From UBA4408 sp002389785 (GTDB lineage: Bacteria; Bacteroidota; Bacteroidia; UBA4408), in assembly GCA_035438985.1 (NCBI GenBank), contig DAORJK010000002.1:1-64000 (forward strand): a DNA stretch of 64,000 nt, written 5' to 3'. The first letter of the stretch is position 1; each line of letters opens with the position of its first letter. Both the position numbers and the translations under genes were made by a program. Below, piece by piece: positions 62,509-64,000 of this stretch. The notes beneath the pieces were generated by a model. It did not search any database. It was given only the letters and a program-made list of their open reading frames with translations, and was not told where the DNA came from.

Positions 62509-63654
62509 ATGTTTAAAGCTAGCGATAAAAAAGTCAGATTAGGTATTCTTGGTGGAGGGCAGTTAGGCCGCATGCTTATTCAGGAAGCCATGAATCACAC
62601 ACTTTCCATACACGTTATGGATCCCGATGAACAAGCTCCCTGTGCTGAATTTGCTACTGAATTTGTGCAGGGTAGTTTAACGGATTTTAATTCCGTGTAT
62701 CAATTTGGTAAGCAAGTTGACCTGTTGACCATAGAAATAGAAAATGTTTCAGTCGAAGCGCTTGAACAACTTGAGGCCGAAGGACTTCAGGTGTTTCCGC
62801 AACCTTCAGTTTTAAGGATGATTAAAGACAAGGGTCGTCAAAAATTATTTTATAAAGAGCACCACATACCAACTGCAGAATTTTTTCTGATTGATAATAA
62901 AGAAGCATTGCTAGAACATGCTGTTCATTTTCCTTGTATGCAAAAATTGCGAACAGGTGGATACGATGGTCGTGGGGTAACAAAAATTGCCTCCTTATTA
63001 GATGTGAATTCCGCATTTGATGCACCATCTGTTCTCGAAAAATTAATTGATTTTGAAACTGAAATTGCAGTCATTGCTGCACGTAATTTAAGTGGTGAAA
63101 TAGCGATTTATCCGGCTGTTGAAATGAAGTTTAATGCGAGCGAAAACCTTGTTGAGTTTTTGTTTTCACCGGCAGCGGTAACTCCTGAGATTGAAAAAAG
63201 AGCGCAGGAAATTGCCAAACTTCTTGTGGAAAAAACGGGCATCGTAGGCTTATTGGCGGTCGAGTTTTTTGTTACCAAAAGCGGTGAAGTGCTGGTGAAT
63301 GAAATGGCACCACGACCTCACAACAGTGGGCATCAAACCATCGAAGGAAATTATACTTCGCAATATGCACAACATTTGCGTGCGATCTTAAATTTACCGC
63401 TTGGTTCAAGTACGTTGATTCAACCTTCGGTTATGATAAATTTATTAGGTGAGCCTGGATATGAGGGAACAGCTGTTTATGAAGGGCGTGAAGAGATTTT
63501 GAAAATTGAAGGTGTTTACCTTCATTTATATGGAAAGAAGAAAACTAAACCTTTTCGTAAAATGGGACATGTTACGGTGCTTCATCCATCCATGGAAAAA
63601 GCAAAAGAGACAGCTATTTTTGTGAAAAATAATTTGAAAGTGATTGCTGATTAA
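62509..63654 (+). CDS. purK: 5-(carboxyamino)imidazole ribonucleotide synthase
   Basis: An ATP-grasp enzyme carboxylating AIR to N5-CAIR in purine synthesis. It has VRLGILGGGQLGRMLIQEA, IEIENVSVEALEQL, MQKLRTGGYDGRG and the ATP-grasp metal segment VNEMAPRPHNSGHQTIE. The start at 62509 is preferred. An earlier TTG at 62476 in the same frame is unlikely because the promoter -33 and -7 boxes lie between the two. It is followed 23 bases later by purE, its pathway partner. Confidence 0.92.
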   Translation: MFKASDKKVRLGILGGGQLGRMLIQEAMNHTLSIHVMDPDEQAPCAEFATEFVQGSLTDFNSVYQFGKQVDLLTIEIENVSVEALEQLEAEGLQVFPQPSVLRMIKDKGRQKLFYKEHHIPTAEFFLIDNKEALLEHAVHFPCMQKLRTGGYDGRGVTKIASLLDVNSAFDAPSVLEKLIDFETEIAVIAARNLSGEIAIYPAVEMKFNASENLVEFLFSPAAVTPEIEKRAQEIAKLLVEKTGIVGLLAVEFFVTKSGEVLVNEMAPRPHNSGHQTIEGNYTSQYAQHLRAILNLPLGSSTLIQPSVMINLLGEPGYEGTAVYEGREEILKIEGVYLHLYGKKKTKPFRKMGHVTVLHPSMEKAKETAIFVKNNLKVIAD

Positions 63655-63677
63655 ATTAAATACGCTATTTTCAACCT

Positions 63678-64000
63678 ATGTTACAACCACTTGTAGGAAT
63701 AATAATGGGAAGCAGTTCTGATTTTACAATCATGAACGAAGCTGCGCAAATACTAGAAAAATTTGAAATTCCATTCGAAATAAGTATCGTATCGGCACAC
63801 CGAACTCCTCAGAAGATGATGGAATACGCTGCTAATGCGCATCTTCGAGGGTTGAAGGTGATTGTCGCCGGTGCCGGAGGCGCTGCACATTTACCCGGAA
63901 TGGTTGCTGCTGTTAGTCCGCTCCCGGTAGTGGGTGTACCGGTAAAATCAAGTAATAGCATTGATGGTTGGGACAGTATACTTTCGATTTTACAAATGCC
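63678..64000 (+). CDS. purE: N5-CAIR mutase, 5' part (runs off the window)
   Basis: The first 107 codons are present. PLVGIIMGSSSDFTIMNEA, SIVSAHRTPQKMMEY and VIVAGAGGAAHLPGM are the conserved PurE class I motifs, including the catalytic His in SAHRTP. It moves the carboxyl group of N5-CAIR to make CAIR. It forms an operon with purK. The 3' end lies beyond the window. Confidence 0.92.
   Translation, partial: MLQPLVGIIMGSSSDFTIMNEAAQILEKFEIPFEISIVSAHRTPQKMMEYAANAHLRGLKVIVAGAGGAAHLPGMVAAVSPLPVVGVPVKSSNSIDGWDSILSILQM

Noticed and set aside
1..64000. tRNA or rRNA genes
   Set aside because: No cloverleaf with a T-loop consensus and no rRNA-like stretch was noticed on either strand; a dedicated covariance search would be needed to exclude them fully.

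Overview
The window is from a Bacteroidota chromosome. The evidence is AT-rich DNA, many secreted proteins ending in type IX secretion (T9SS type A) sorting domains, lipoproteins with short Cys lipoboxes, promoters of the TTG-N19/21-TAnnTTTG type, and families largely restricted to this phylum (SprB repeats, Omp28, DUF6029, DUF5686, a class III sirtuin, and a trifunctional MMPL/acyltransferase/methyltransferase). No rRNA, tRNA or CRISPR array was seen. The genus cannot be named from the sequence alone.

Layout. 1-560: mobile-element debris, with IS21-like terminal repeats joined to the tail of a REP-associated Y1 transposase (RAYT) and a REP-like hairpin. 560-6600: two small lipoproteins and a very large T9SS cargo gene split by an in-frame stop, with its signal peptide also out of frame. 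6656-9537: sirtuin and two T9SS cargo genes. 9826-14868: Omp28 / TlpA thioredoxin / DUF6029 / Omp28 operon. 14861-18892: cysC-cysD-cysN, making PAPS, convergent with a sulfotransferase. 18980-23199: DUF5686 outer-membrane protein, acyltransferase, Mrp ATPase. 23402-28523: lower phenylacetate degradation genes (paaG, paaH, paaI, paaJ, paaY) with two small companions. 28524-32806: radical SAM protein, mscL, and a BNR-repeat T9SS protein.

32807-52517, minus strand, is the most unusual part: a polymorphic-toxin (Rhs/YD-repeat) locus. A small T9SS protein and an SprB/tail-fibre-like protein precede one full-length SpvB/FG-GAP/Rhs protein (2145 aa) and its membrane immunity protein. Downstream lie at least seven displaced toxin tips (called B to H here), most followed by a candidate immunity gene. 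They carry decreasing lengths of the Rhs core, from about 400 residues to none. The block from tip C to tip H (about 8.5 kb) is bracketed by two direct copies of a truncated RAYT 5' end. REP-like hairpins, a beheaded RelE toxin and other gene scraps sit at the cassette junctions. The layout suggests repeated cassette capture in which REP/RAYT elements may have provided homology or breaks.

53086-62448: T9SS protein, pirin, then a three-gene set (RetSat-like oxidoreductase, MMPL-acyltransferase-methyltransferase fusion, GT2-DUF2062) of the kind found in flexirubin/aryl-polyene clusters. 62509-64000: purK and a partial purE, which runs off the window.
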